Positions 1-7,234 of a stretch of DNA of 8,364 nt are shown one piece after another (the stretch's first letter is position 1; every line of letters begins with the position of its first letter). The notes beneath the pieces were generated by a model. It searched no databases. It was not told the DNA's origin and saw nothing but the letters and a program-made list of their open reading frames with translations. The DNA comes from Christensenellaceae bacterium (GTDB taxonomy: Bacteria > Bacillota > Clostridia > Christensenellales > DTU072): NCBI GenBank assembly GCA_031260775.1, contig JAISKW010000017.1, positions 1 through 8,364 on the forward strand, given 5' to 3'. The translations under genes and the position numbers were made by a program.

Positions 1-1
1 C

Positions 2-82
2 AAGCCCGATTTTGCAATCACTCACGCTCCCGGGCACATGTTCATTACCGACGTTAAAAATGTGGACTTAAAAGGCTCATAA
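2..82 (+). CDS. 3' end of an unrecognised gene (partial)
   Basis: The last 26 codons of a gene that begins outside the window, read from position 2 and closed by TAA at 80-82. The visible tail runs KPDFAITHAPGHMFITDV and ends in DLKGS. I do not recognise a family from this fragment. In many Firmicutes the gene before a YmxG-type M16 peptidase is pnp, but this tail does not look like the S1 domain that ends PNPase, so I leave it unnamed. The stop lies 27 bases before the peptidase start with no terminator between them, so co-transcription is possible. That the frame is coding rests on position and open reading only. Confidence 0.5.
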   Translation, partial: KPDFAITHAPGHMFITDVKNVDLKGS

Positions 83-109
83 TACACAAAATACACAAGA
101 TAATTACAG

Positions 110-1372
110 TTGAAAAAAATAATTAAATTCGAAAACGGATTGCGCCTTGCAATTCAAACGGTTAAAAGCACAAAAGCGGTTGCAATAGGAATCCTCGTCG
201 GCACGGGGAGCGCGTACGAAAATGCCGAGAATAACGGCATTTCGCACTTTACCGAGCACATGCTTTTTAAGGGCACGGCAAAGCGTACCGCATTCCAAAT
301 AGCCGACGAGCCCGAGGGTATCGGCGCGCAAATTAACGCCGCAACGGGGCGCGAATACACGCTGTATTACACAATTTCGCTGTCCGAGCACTTCAAACAA
401 TGCGCCGATATTTTGTCGGATATGCTCTTTAACTCCACCTTTTTGCCGGTAAATATAGACAAGGAACGCGGCGTTATTATCGAGGAAATCAACGGTTGCA
501 GCGACGACCCCTCAGACCTCGTAGGCGATTTGTCGCAGGAAGCGTACTACGGCAAACAAGGTTTGGGGCGCACAATTTTAGGCCCGATTGATAACATCAA
601 AAAGTTTACTCAAGAGGATTTTTTCAATTACCAAAAAGAACGCTATACCGCCGACAACACGGTAATCTCGGTTGCGGGCTGCATAAACGAAAAAGAAGCA
701 ATTGAAATTGTCCGTTCGTTATTTGCCGACAAATTCACGAATTTAGAATTAACGGCATCTAAAACATATAAATCGGATATCCAAAAGCGGTATATCGAAA
801 GCATAAAGACGATTTCGCAGGCTAACGCGGAGTTTATGTTCCCGGCGTTCAAAAGCCTGTCAAAGCAAAGTAAAATCGCGTCAATTATCGGGCATTGCTT
901 GGGCGGCGGAATGTCGTCGCGGCTGTTTCAGGAAATTCGCGAGGAGTTGGGGCTTGCCTACGAGGTGTACTGCTCGCAGATGTCTTGCACCCATGAGGGT
1001 AGTATGACGGTCAGCTTTGCAACCGACCCGAAGAACATTGTTAAAGCGACAAAGGCAATGCGCAAAATTCTTGACGAGGCGTGCGCAAACGGCTTGACTG
1101 ACGAGGAAATTCAAAAAACTAAAGAGCAACTTAAAAGTGCAACCGTTTTGGGCACCGAAAGCGCGTCGTCCTTGATGCGCTCAAACGGTATGAGAGTTCT
1201 TCGCGAAAACCGCTTGTTTGACGTTCGCCGTGCGGTAAAAGAAATTGACAGTATTAAACCCGATGATGTCAATAAATTAATTAAAAAAATCTTCGTGTTT
1301 TCAAAAGTCTCGTGCGGCTATGTCGGCGGCAAATACGGCAAGAAAAATTTGCTGGAAGTCTTAGGCGACTAA
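110..1372 (+). CDS. M16 family zinc metallopeptidase (YmxG/mitochondrial-processing-peptidase type)
   Basis: A 420-residue protein, the normal length for bacterial single-chain M16 peptidases. The inverted zinc motif HxxEH is seen as HFTEH at residues 46-50, followed by MLFKGT. The third zinc ligand is a Glu in VIIEEI (E125/E126), at the expected spacing of about 75 residues. A GRTILGP segment follows at the end of the catalytic half. The C-terminal half has the glycine-rich loop GGGMSSRLF at 265-273 and the Arg/Tyr pair R277 and Y284, spaced by seven as in active M16 enzymes. All key residues are present, so it is probably active. There is no signal peptide or membrane segment, so it is probably cytoplasmic; its substrate is unknown. 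The TTG start fits the family N-terminus (KFENGLRL), but no Shine-Dalgarno sequence precedes it. Its stop overlaps the stop of the convergent hydrolase gene. Confidence 0.93.
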   Translation: MKKIIKFENGLRLAIQTVKSTKAVAIGILVGTGSAYENAENNGISHFTEHMLFKGTAKRTAFQIADEPEGIGAQINAATGREYTLYYTISLSEHFKQCADILSDMLFNSTFLPVNIDKERGVIIEEINGCSDDPSDLVGDLSQEAYYGKQGLGRTILGPIDNIKKFTQEDFFNYQKERYTADNTVISVAGCINEKEAIEIVRSLFADKFTNLELTASKTYKSDIQKRYIESIKTISQANAEFMFPAFKSLSKQSKIASIIGHCLGGGMSSRLFQEIREELGLAYEVYCSQMSCTHEGSMTVSFATDPKNIVKATKAMRKILDEACANGLTDEEIQKTKEQLKSATVLGTESASSLMRSNGMRVLRENRLFDVRRAVKEIDSIKPDDVNKLIKKIFVFSKVSCGYVGGKYGKKNLLEVLGD

Positions 1373-2031
1373 ATATAGTTCTTTAATATCGTATATAATT
1401 TTTCGCTATCCGCAACATAGGTATGGTGTTTTTCGCCGGGAACTATGATTAGCTCGCCGTTTTGCACGGTTTCGGCAACGGTTTTTGAGCCGTCCAAAGA
1501 TACGATATCGAATTCGGCATGGAGGACGACCGTCGGGATTGTAATTTGTTTCAAGTCCTCCTTTGTTATGTTCGGTTGCGTCATCATAAGACGGAGCAGT
1601 TCGCTTCTTGTTAAGAAAAACCCGATTTTGATTAGTCGGCGAAAAGAGGGTAAAATGCCGTCGGGGGTTAGATTAATTCCGCTTAAAATGATTTTCCCTA
1701 TTGCGTCCGAATTCTTAATCGCGGCTAATGCCGCCACGATTGCGCCGTCCGAAAACCCGTAAATTATCGGTTTATTAAGTTTTTCTTCTTCTATTAATGC
1801 AAGGACGTCACACGCCATATCGGCGTAATTGAGAGGTTTTACTTTTGAGGATTTCCCGTGGTTTCGGCTATCGACAAGATACGACGAATAGCCGTTTTGG
1901 GCAACCTTATCGGCTATTTTAAGGAACAAATCTCCCTTGCCGCCGTTGCCGTGTAAAAAAATAACCGTCTTTTCCGCATCACCGATTTTTTGGTAAAATA
2001 TTGTGCAATCGGGGCGTTTTAAGAGGCTCAT
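1369..2031 (-). CDS. Alpha/beta-hydrolase fold protein
   Basis: A 220-residue serine hydrolase of the alpha/beta fold. HGNGG at residues 27-31 forms the oxyanion-hole loop. GFSDG at 92-96 is the nucleophile elbow with S94, D175 in HAEFD is the likely acid, and H202 or H203 in GEKHH is the catalytic His. There is no signal peptide and the cap region (about 115-160) is short, so it is probably a small cytoplasmic esterase or lipase-like enzyme. The substrate cannot be told from sequence. The ATG overlaps the nrdR stop as ATGA, and an AAGGTGA Shine-Dalgarno sequence lies about 6 bases upstream, so it is the second gene of an nrdR operon and probably translationally coupled. No functional link to NrdR is evident. 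Confidence 0.9.
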   Translation of the reverse strand: MSLLKRPDCTIFYQKIGDAEKTVIFLHGNGGKGDLFLKIADKVAQNGYSSYLVDSRNHGKSSKVKPLNYADMACDVLALIEEEKLNKPIIYGFSDGAIVAALAAIKNSDAIGKIILSGINLTPDGILPSFRRLIKIGFFLTRSELLRLMMTQPNITKEDLKQITIPTVVLHAEFDIVSLDGSKTVAETVQNGELIIVPGEKHHTYVADSEKLYTILKNYI

Positions 2032-2486
2032 TCGGCGTCACCTTTCCCCATACCGGTAATTTCTTTTACGAAGCTTTCGGCATTTTCGAACTTGCGGTAA
2101 ACCGAAACGAAACGGATATACGCGACCGAGTCAACGCTCTTTAACGCCGCGGCAACAAGCTCTCCGATGTGCTCGCTTGTGATTTCGCTTTTCATTTCCG
2201 ATTCTAATTTCCGCTCTACTTCCGTTGCGATTGTGTCGATTTGCTCTTGCGAAACCGGTCGTTTTTGCGTAGCACGCTTGATGCCGCGCACGATTTTTTG
2301 AACGTCAAACAGCTGTCTTGCACCGCTCGCCTTGATTACCGTTAGCGGCACTATTTCGAAGCGTTCTATTGTATTCACTCTACGCTTGCAAAGCGTGCAT
2401 TCGCGCCGCCGTCTGATGGTGTTTTCCTCACCGTCACGACTGTTTGTAACAGTCATTTCATCGTTACCGCAAAAAGGGCATTTCAC
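2028..2486 (-). CDS. nrdR: Transcriptional repressor NrdR
   Basis: A 152-residue protein of the usual NrdR length. It has an N-terminal zinc ribbon with CPFC at residues 3-6 and C30/C33, the basic run IRRRREC at 24-30, and then an ATP-cone domain from about residue 46 with VIKASGARQLFD, KRPVS and the family signature VAYIRFVSVYRKF. In the family, NrdR senses ATP/dATP and represses ribonucleotide reductase genes; none of these genes lies in the window. Two ribbon positions differ from the common form: SR is preceded by Asn rather than Asp, and the usual FTTYE is VNTIE. The start is GTG, since the only nearby ATG is in another frame. It has AAGG directly against it and a TATACT hexamer 6 bases upstream. 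It heads a two-gene operon with the hydrolase. Confidence 0.96.
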   Translation of the reverse strand: MKCPFCGNDEMTVTNSRDGEENTIRRRRECTLCKRRVNTIERFEIVPLTVIKASGARQLFDVQKIVRGIKRATQKRPVSQEQIDTIATEVERKLESEMKSEITSEHIGELVAAALKSVDSVAYIRFVSVYRKFENAESFVKEITGMGKGDAE

Positions 2487-2522
2487 CCTTAAAGTATAAC
2501 ATTTCTCCGTTATTTGTGATAA
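2487..2522 (-). promoter_or_regulatory. Probable nrdR promoter, nearly leaderless
   Basis: Read on the minus strand, a -10 hexamer TATACT (2498-2493, 5 of 6 consensus bases) ends 6 bases before the GTG of nrdR. A -35-like TTATCA (2522-2517, 4 of 6) lies 18 bases further upstream. A start point 6-7 bases after the -10 would fall on or next to the GTG, giving an mRNA with no leader. The nearest purine-rich tract (GGAG) is about 25 bases from the start, too far to serve as a ribosome binding site. Confidence 0.5.
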
Positions 2523-2566
2523 TGCTCTTGTCCTTCGGGCTGTTTTTCGTACTATAAGACGGCGGT

Positions 2567-2588
2567 TTCACATAAACTGATATGTGAA
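2567..2588 (+). promoter_or_regulatory. Perfect inverted repeat over the start codon of the penicillin-binding protein gene
   Basis: Arms TTCACATA (2567-2574) and TATGTGAA (2581-2588) are perfect reverse complements separated by 6 bases. The right arm contains the GTG start codon at 2584-2586. In RNA this would fold into an 8-bp hairpin that hides the start codon; in DNA it could be an operator for a dimeric regulator. No protein is known to me for this exact site. Confidence 0.45.
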
Positions 2589-4497
2589 TAGCCGTCGACT
2601 TACTCCGATTTTTACACAATATCAGCAGCGCAGACGCGTGTTTTGGGCAATTATTTTAGTTTGCTGCTTGTTTTTTGCGCTTATCGCACGCGTTTTTTTT
2701 GTTGAAGTCATTCAGGCGCAAGACCTGCAAGCAAAGGCTCTTGACCAATGGCTCCGCGAAGTGCCGATAATGGGGGAGCGAGGCGAGGTGTACGACCGCA
2801 ACGGCATCTTGCTCGCCGACAGCTACACTGCCTACACAATTTACGCGCGTCCCGTTTCGATTAAAGACAAAAACAAAACCCTCTCCGCTCTCGTTTCCGT
2901 TTTAGGCTTGGACCCCGACAAAACCGCAGAGCAATTAAGCTCACGGAAATCCGAGGTTACCATATCCAAAAACGTCACTAAATCGCAGATGCTCAGCATC
3001 GTAGAGTCAGGCGCGAGCGGCTTATACTTTTCACAAACCGTCGCCCGTTACTACCCGTTCGGCGATTTTATGACGCAGGTTCTCGGCTTTACCAACACCG
3101 ACGGCGTCGGACAAACCGGCGCGGAGGCGTACTACAACGCCTACATCGAGGGCATAAAGGGCTACTCCTTTATCGAAACCGACCTTGTGGGCAGAGAACT
3201 CGCAAACGCACGCACTATGTACGTTGAGGGCAAAAAAGGCGCGACCGCATACCTCACCTTAGACGCAAATATTCAGAGGTTTACCGAGGATGCCGTATCG
3301 CGCGCCTACGCCGAAACCGGAGCGAAAGCCGCCGCCGCAATCGTAATGGATATAAATACGGGCGAAATTCTTGCAATGGCGCAACGCCCCTCGTTCGACC
3401 TCAACGCCGTGCCTCGCGACGATATTGCCACTCTGTTTGCAAACTCCAAGAGCATTTTGACGTCGAACGTCTACGAGCAGGGCTCAACCTTCAAAATTAT
3501 CACCGCCGCCGCCGCGCTCGAAAGCGGACATTTATCCGAATTCGACCACTTTTACTGCCCCGGCTACCACATTGTGGACGGGCAAAAAATCAAATGTTGG
3601 CGCACCATTGGACACGGTTCGGAATCCTTTTATAAGGCTGTATCGAATTCGTGCAACGTAATGTTTATGCAGGCGGGGCTGAATATGGGTGCGGATTTAT
3701 ACTACGAATACATCGATAAATTCGGCTTGAAAACCAAAACCGGCATAGACATTTCGGGGGAGGCTTCGGGGCTGACAATACCGCTTGCCCGGGTGAAAAA
3801 TGTTGATTTAGCGCGCATCGCTTTCGGACAAGCAATAGCCGTATCGCCGATTGAACTCCTTGTCGGCGCGGCGGCGGCGGTAAACGGCGGAAATTTGGTA
3901 ACGCCGTACGTTATGAAGGAAATCAAAAGCACCGCAGGGAGCGTGTTATATTCGTCAAACCCGAAAATCACAAGCGGCATAGTATCGCAAAAAACGTCGG
4001 ATATAATGCTTAAAGCCTTAACCGGTGTCGTAACCGAGGGGAGCGGCAAGCGCGCGGCGGTTGACGGTTACAAAATCGCCGGCAAGACCGGCACGGCACA
4101 AAAGTATGTGACCGGCGGCGGAATCGCTCAAGGACTGTATGTGTCGTCGTTCATCGGCATCGCGCCTGCGGACAACCCGAGATATATTTGTTTGCTGTTT
4201 GTGGACGAACCGCAAGGCGCGTACTACGGCGGCGTTGTTGCCGCGCCTTATGTGGGCGAAATATTTACAAAAACCTTAGCCTATGCAAACGTTCCGAAAA
4301 CCGAGTCGAAAATCCCCGAGGTCACCGTGCCGATGCCGGACCTTATCGGCTTACCCGTTGACGAAGCCGTGGGTATCTTAAACTATTACAATGTCTACTT
4401 CGAGGTTGACGGCGAAGGCGCAACCGTAACCGCGCAAATCCCTATTCCCAAGGTGCAGGTCGGCAATAAGTCCGTTGCGGTCATTAGCTTAGGTTAG
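2584..4497 (+). CDS. Class B penicillin-binding protein (FtsI/SpoVD type) with one PASTA domain
   Basis: A 637-residue peptidoglycan DD-transpeptidase that cross-links the cell wall outside the membrane. A short basic cytoplasmic tail is followed by one membrane anchor at about residues 19-41. The dimerisation/pedestal domain starts at about 61 and includes GEVYDRNGILLADS. The transpeptidase domain spans about 248-565 and has all three active-site motifs: STFK with nucleophile S301 and K304, SCN at 356-358, and KTGT at 501-504. One PASTA domain occupies about 582-637, beginning PMPDLIGLPVDEA. This plan matches SpoVD and FtsI/PBP2 of Firmicutes. With no mraY, murE, ftsL or spore gene beside it, I cannot choose between a division and a sporulation role. 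The start is GTG, because the ATG two bases earlier runs straight into TGA. No Shine-Dalgarno sequence is seen and the start lies within an inverted repeat. Confidence 0.94.
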   Translation: MNSRRLTPIFTQYQQRRRVFWAIILVCCLFFALIARVFFVEVIQAQDLQAKALDQWLREVPIMGERGEVYDRNGILLADSYTAYTIYARPVSIKDKNKTLSALVSVLGLDPDKTAEQLSSRKSEVTISKNVTKSQMLSIVESGASGLYFSQTVARYYPFGDFMTQVLGFTNTDGVGQTGAEAYYNAYIEGIKGYSFIETDLVGRELANARTMYVEGKKGATAYLTLDANIQRFTEDAVSRAYAETGAKAAAAIVMDINTGEILAMAQRPSFDLNAVPRDDIATLFANSKSILTSNVYEQGSTFKIITAAAALESGHLSEFDHFYCPGYHIVDGQKIKCWRTIGHGSESFYKAVSNSCNVMFMQAGLNMGADLYYEYIDKFGLKTKTGIDISGEASGLTIPLARVKNVDLARIAFGQAIAVSPIELLVGAAAAVNGGNLVTPYVMKEIKSTAGSVLYSSNPKITSGIVSQKTSDIMLKALTGVVTEGSGKRAAVDGYKIAGKTGTAQKYVTGGGIAQGLYVSSFIGIAPADNPRYICLLFVDEPQGAYYGGVVAAPYVGEIFTKTLAYANVPKTESKIPEVTVPMPDLIGLPVDEAVGILNYYNVYFEVDGEGATVTAQIPIPKVQVGNKSVAVISLG

Positions 4498-4509
4498 CAA
4501 TAAACCTAA
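4489..4509 (+). terminator. Possible weak hairpin terminator at the end of the penicillin-binding protein gene
   Basis: Arms TTAGGTT (4489-4495) and AACCTAA (4503-4509) pair perfectly around a 7-base loop and take in the first base of the stop codon (4495-4497). An alternating T/A tract follows rather than a clean T run. The stem is AT-rich and short, so termination may be partial. It lies just before the promoter of the next gene, which fits a transcript boundary here. Confidence 0.3.
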
Positions 4510-4518
4510 TATATATAT

Positions 4519-4546
4519 TTGGTATACTTTACAATTGTGTTAAAAT
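4519..4546 (+). promoter_or_regulatory. Probable promoter of the DUF3810 gene, leaderless layout
   Basis: A -35-like TTGGTA (4519-4524, 4 of 6) and a -10 TAAAAT (4541-4546, 5 of 6) are separated by 16 bases. The -10 ends 7 bases before the GTG start at 4554, so transcription would begin at or within a base or two of the start codon. No Shine-Dalgarno sequence is present. The 13 bases from the -10 to the start match those before the lipoprotein gene at 9 positions. Confidence 0.6.
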
Positions 4547-4553
4547 AAACGTA

Positions 4554-5756
4554 GTGCGCAGCGATGAAAGCAAAAAGAAATCCGTCATTTGCGATATAAT
4601 AACCGCGATAGTATTTGTCGGGCTGTTGGTGTTGTTTTCGGTACTTAAAAGTGACCAATCGGTTGCCGAAAATACGCTTGTGCGCAAAATAAGCCGCACG
4701 TATGTGTACGCCGTCGGGAATATTACAAGTCTGCTTCCGTTCGCGCTATTCGAGGTTTTTGTAATTGCGGCGGTTATTGCCCTCATTACAATTATCGTAG
4801 TTTACGTCGTTTTGCTTAAAAAACGCAAGTTCAAAACTCTCGGCAGAAGCGCATTAAAAGTAATATGCGCCGTTCTCGGACTGCTGTTAATCTACACCGC
4901 CACCGCCACCGTTTGCTATCCGCGCGTGCCTGCGATTAATGCCCTGCCGCACGAGGCTCAAACGCAAGAGTTAGATATTATTAAAGCGACCGTTGAATAC
5001 TATTTGGACGATTTCAATGCTCTATCGAAGCGTTTGCCCCGCAAAGACTCCGGCGAGGTTATCAACCCCTACACAACCGCCGAACTTAGCGACAAATTAA
5101 AGGAAGAATACAAAAGACTTGAGGACAACGATTACTTTTCGCCCTTCACGCCGACCCTAAAAGAGCCGCCGATTTTAAGCTACGTTTTAGCGTATCAGGG
5201 CATCATCGGCATTTCGTTTGTGCCGACCGCCGAGCCAAACATAAGCGCGCTTATGCCCGACATCGACAAGCCGAACACCGCCGCTCACGAAATTGCGCAC
5301 AGCAAGGGCGTTATGTACGAAAGCGATGCAAATCTCGTTGCGGCGTACATTACCGTTTTCAGCGACGACGACTACATCCGCTATTCGGGCTATATGAACA
5401 ACTTTTGGGAGGTTTTGAACCTGTTCAAACTCTACGGCGAGCCCGAATTATACAACGAATACCGCGGCAAAGTTTGCGACGAAATTTGGACGGATATCGA
5501 AATCCGCCGCGAAAAATACGCCGAATACGACACGTTTATCGAGCATATCGGCGAGAAAATGAACGATTTATACCTGAAAATCTCCGGCGCAAACGACGGC
5601 GTTAAAAGCTACACAAGCCCCGGCTCGTCAACGGACGTGCTTGACGGCAACGGCAACCCCGTACTCGGCGAGGACGGCAAGCCGCTAAAAACTGTCAAAT
5701 ACGGCATTATTCAGCAGCTTTTGCTCGGCTGTTACCTAAATACTTTCCCTCTTTAG
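4554..5756 (+). CDS. DUF3810 family membrane protein with HExxH zinc-peptidase motif
   Basis: A 400-residue protein with three predicted membrane segments at about residues 12-30, 61-88 and 100-120, followed by a large soluble domain. The domain carries HEIAH at 245-249 with a further Glu at 256 in YESDAN, which is the pattern AHE(I/L)AH...E..AN of DUF3810. In other gluzincin-like peptidases two His and a downstream Glu bind zinc and the Glu of HExxH is catalytic, so a membrane-bound peptidase is plausible, but I know of no established substrate. Residues about 355-381 hold a Gly/Asp-rich stretch with two similar turns (DGNGNPVLG and EDGKPLKT) just before the hydrophobic C-terminus. The GTG start is chosen because it keeps the basic N-terminus before the first membrane segment and sits 7 bases after a good -10. 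It is probably transcribed on its own. Confidence 0.85.
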   Translation: MRSDESKKKSVICDIITAIVFVGLLVLFSVLKSDQSVAENTLVRKISRTYVYAVGNITSLLPFALFEVFVIAAVIALITIIVVYVVLLKKRKFKTLGRSALKVICAVLGLLLIYTATATVCYPRVPAINALPHEAQTQELDIIKATVEYYLDDFNALSKRLPRKDSGEVINPYTTAELSDKLKEEYKRLEDNDYFSPFTPTLKEPPILSYVLAYQGIIGISFVPTAEPNISALMPDIDKPNTAAHEIAHSKGVMYESDANLVAAYITVFSDDDYIRYSGYMNNFWEVLNLFKLYGEPELYNEYRGKVCDEIWTDIEIRREKYAEYDTFIEHIGEKMNDLYLKISGANDGVKSYTSPGSSTDVLDGNGNPVLGEDGKPLKTVKYGIIQQLLLGCYLNTFPL

Positions 5757-5770
5757 GCGTGCCAGACGGT

Positions 5771-5798
5771 GTGGACAATTAGTGCATATTTTGTCCGC
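5771..5798. terminator. Hairpin between convergent genes
   Basis: Arms GTGGACAA (5771-5778) and TTGTCCGC (5791-5798) pair over 8 bp with one G-T wobble around a 12-base loop. The hairpin lies in the 57-base gap between the stops of the DUF3810 gene and the FAD enzyme gene. There is no T tract on either side, so it is not a classical intrinsic terminator. It may still block exonucleases or slow polymerase in both directions. Confidence 0.35.
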
Positions 5799-5813
5799 TC
5801 CCTTGCTATGATA

Positions 5814-7181
5814 CTATTTGAAATCCTCGTACTTCTTAACCCAAGCAATAACGGCGGCGGAGTCATACTCTTTTGGAATTTTGTGCGCGAGCTTTTCGGC
5901 TTTCGCCTTTTTTATTGCAATGAAGCCTATTTTAGCTATAAGCGGCAGTCGCGGAATGTTGTGTATAAATATATCAAACACTTGCTTCACTCCCTTTAAC
6001 CCGACCCGTGCGGCGATTAACCCGCCCACAAACATCCTGTTTAAGTCCTTTGGGTTCATTCCCAAAAGCCCGTTTTTGAAAGCTTCCGAACCGGCATTTT
6101 CGGCGGCGGTTGTGTATAGCGCGCCCTCGGCTTTGGGGTTTCGTGTGAACACACGGTATTGATATTCCCACAACCTTTCAACGCTGTAGTCTCCTTTACA
6201 CGACATCAATACCTCCGACAGCACTCTGCCGTTGTCTATTGACGGGCTTATGCCCGAGCCGCTGAACGGGTCCGCCATAAACGCGCTATTGCCCACCGCC
6301 GCATAACCGCTTGCAACCATTAGACCGATGAACCGCCTTACGGGGATTGTTGCATAGCCGCCGCGGATTAAATCGGCACTCAAAAGCGGATTATCGTTTC
6401 GCAAATCCTCAAGCGCGTCGTCAACTTCCGCTTTGGTTAAGGGCTTTATGCTGTTGCCGAGGAGCACGTCCATGCAATGCGGAGTAGTGATTACCCACGA
6501 AATTCCGGGGCGGTTTTTGTGGTCAAGATACAGTCGGTACGGCTGACAAGGCTCTTTTTCGGAGGCTTTTTTGAAATCTCCGCGCCAAGTATAAAAGGTT
6601 TGCCCGCTCTTTAACGCCTTCGGGATATTAAAATTATCGGGGAGATTTTTGCGGACGGGAGAATCCGCACCGGCGGCATCGATTACCATATCTGCAAATA
6701 TTTCGGCATTTTCGCCCTCCGAAGTGACGACATTAAGACCCGAAACCTTGTTTTCTGAAATTATAGGCGAAACGATTTTCGCACCGAATATAAATGAAAC
6801 CCCGGCGGCTTTGCAGTCCGAGACGAGTGATTTTAATAGCTCGCGCCGCTCAACATACATTTCGGGGCGTTTTGTCCAAGAACCTGCCGGGCAATCGGTA
6901 TACTTCTTGTTAGGCGGCAGCATTGTCGGGTAGTAAACGGGATAGAATTTGTCTTTAGAAAGCGGTGTAAAGCCGTTGCGCTCCAAAACGGGGTATTCGA
7001 AAACGTCCGTCCAATCGTAGCCTAAGGTTTCCTCGCTTTGACTCTCAACCACTTGCACGCCGCATCCGGCTCTTACCAAATGCAAAGCCGCGCATAAACC
7101 GCCGTGCCCGGCACCCGCAACTAAAAACTCCGTTGTTTTCCTATCCATTATAAATTTCATCAAGCTTATTTCAACTGACAT
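5814..7181 (-). CDS. FAD-dependent oxidoreductase, geranylgeranyl-reductase-like
   Basis: A flavoprotein of the p-hydroxybenzoate-hydroxylase/geranylgeranyl-reductase superfamily, 455 residues in the longest form. Numbered from the ATG at 7181, the FAD-binding Rossmann motif VAGAGHGG is at 21-28 with the ribose-binding acid E46. The second motif DAAGADSPVR is at 168-177. The third motif GNSAFMADPFSGSGI (297-311) contacts the flavin and the pyrophosphate, in the place of the usual GDAA..P..G.GI. Related enzymes reduce isoprenoid double bonds or hydroxylate aromatics; the substrate here is unknown and no isoprenoid or quinone gene is nearby. The coordinates give the longest form. Residues M8 (ATG at 7160) or M12 (7148) are more likely starts, because a TATAAT box overlaps the first ATG and the Rossmann strand normally lies within about 10 residues of the N-terminus. 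No Shine-Dalgarno sequence is seen at any of the three. Confidence 0.87.
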   Translation of the reverse strand: MSVEISLMKFIMDRKTTEFLVAGAGHGGLCAALHLVRAGCGVQVVESQSEETLGYDWTDVFEYPVLERNGFTPLSKDKFYPVYYPTMLPPNKKYTDCPAGSWTKRPEMYVERRELLKSLVSDCKAAGVSFIFGAKIVSPIISENKVSGLNVVTSEGENAEIFADMVIDAAGADSPVRKNLPDNFNIPKALKSGQTFYTWRGDFKKASEKEPCQPYRLYLDHKNRPGISWVITTPHCMDVLLGNSIKPLTKAEVDDALEDLRNDNPLLSADLIRGGYATIPVRRFIGLMVASGYAAVGNSAFMADPFSGSGISPSIDNGRVLSEVLMSCKGDYSVERLWEYQYRVFTRNPKAEGALYTTAAENAGSEAFKNGLLGMNPKDLNRMFVGGLIAARVGLKGVKQVFDIFIHNIPRLPLIAKIGFIAIKKAKAEKLAHKIPKEYDSAAVIAWVKKYEDFK

Positions 7182-7209
7182 TATAATTTTACAACAATAC
7201 TCATCACAA
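7180..7209 (-). promoter_or_regulatory. Probable promoter of the FAD oxidoreductase gene
   Basis: On the minus strand a consensus -10 TATAAT (7185-7180) lies 18 bases after a -35-like TTGTGA (7209-7204, 4 of 6). Transcription would start near 7173. That excludes the ATG at 7181, which overlaps the box, and gives leaders of about 12 or 24 bases to the ATGs at 7160 and 7148. A second pair, TTGAAA (7174-7169) and TATAAT (7152-7147) with 16-base spacing, fits consensus even better but would start past every usable start codon. Confidence 0.5.
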
Positions 7210-7214
7210 AAGCA

Positions 7215-7228
7215 ACGGTATTAACCGT
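7215..7228. repeat. Short inverted repeat in the divergent intergenic region
   Basis: Arms ACGGT (7215-7219) and ACCGT (7224-7228) surround the 4-base loop ATTA. The repeat lies just upstream of the FAD gene promoter and 6 bases before the larger hairpin at 7235-7269. It could be an operator half or part of a folded RNA. There is no T tract. A 5-bp repeat alone is weak evidence. Confidence 0.35.
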
Positions 7229-7234
7229 GGAAGA

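Noticed and set aside
104..400. Minus-strand open frame of 98 codons inside the M16 gene, and similar antisense frames inside the penicillin-binding protein, FAD and lipoprotein genes.
   Set aside because: They are antisense to genes with clear family motifs and show no ribosome binding site or recognisable domain.
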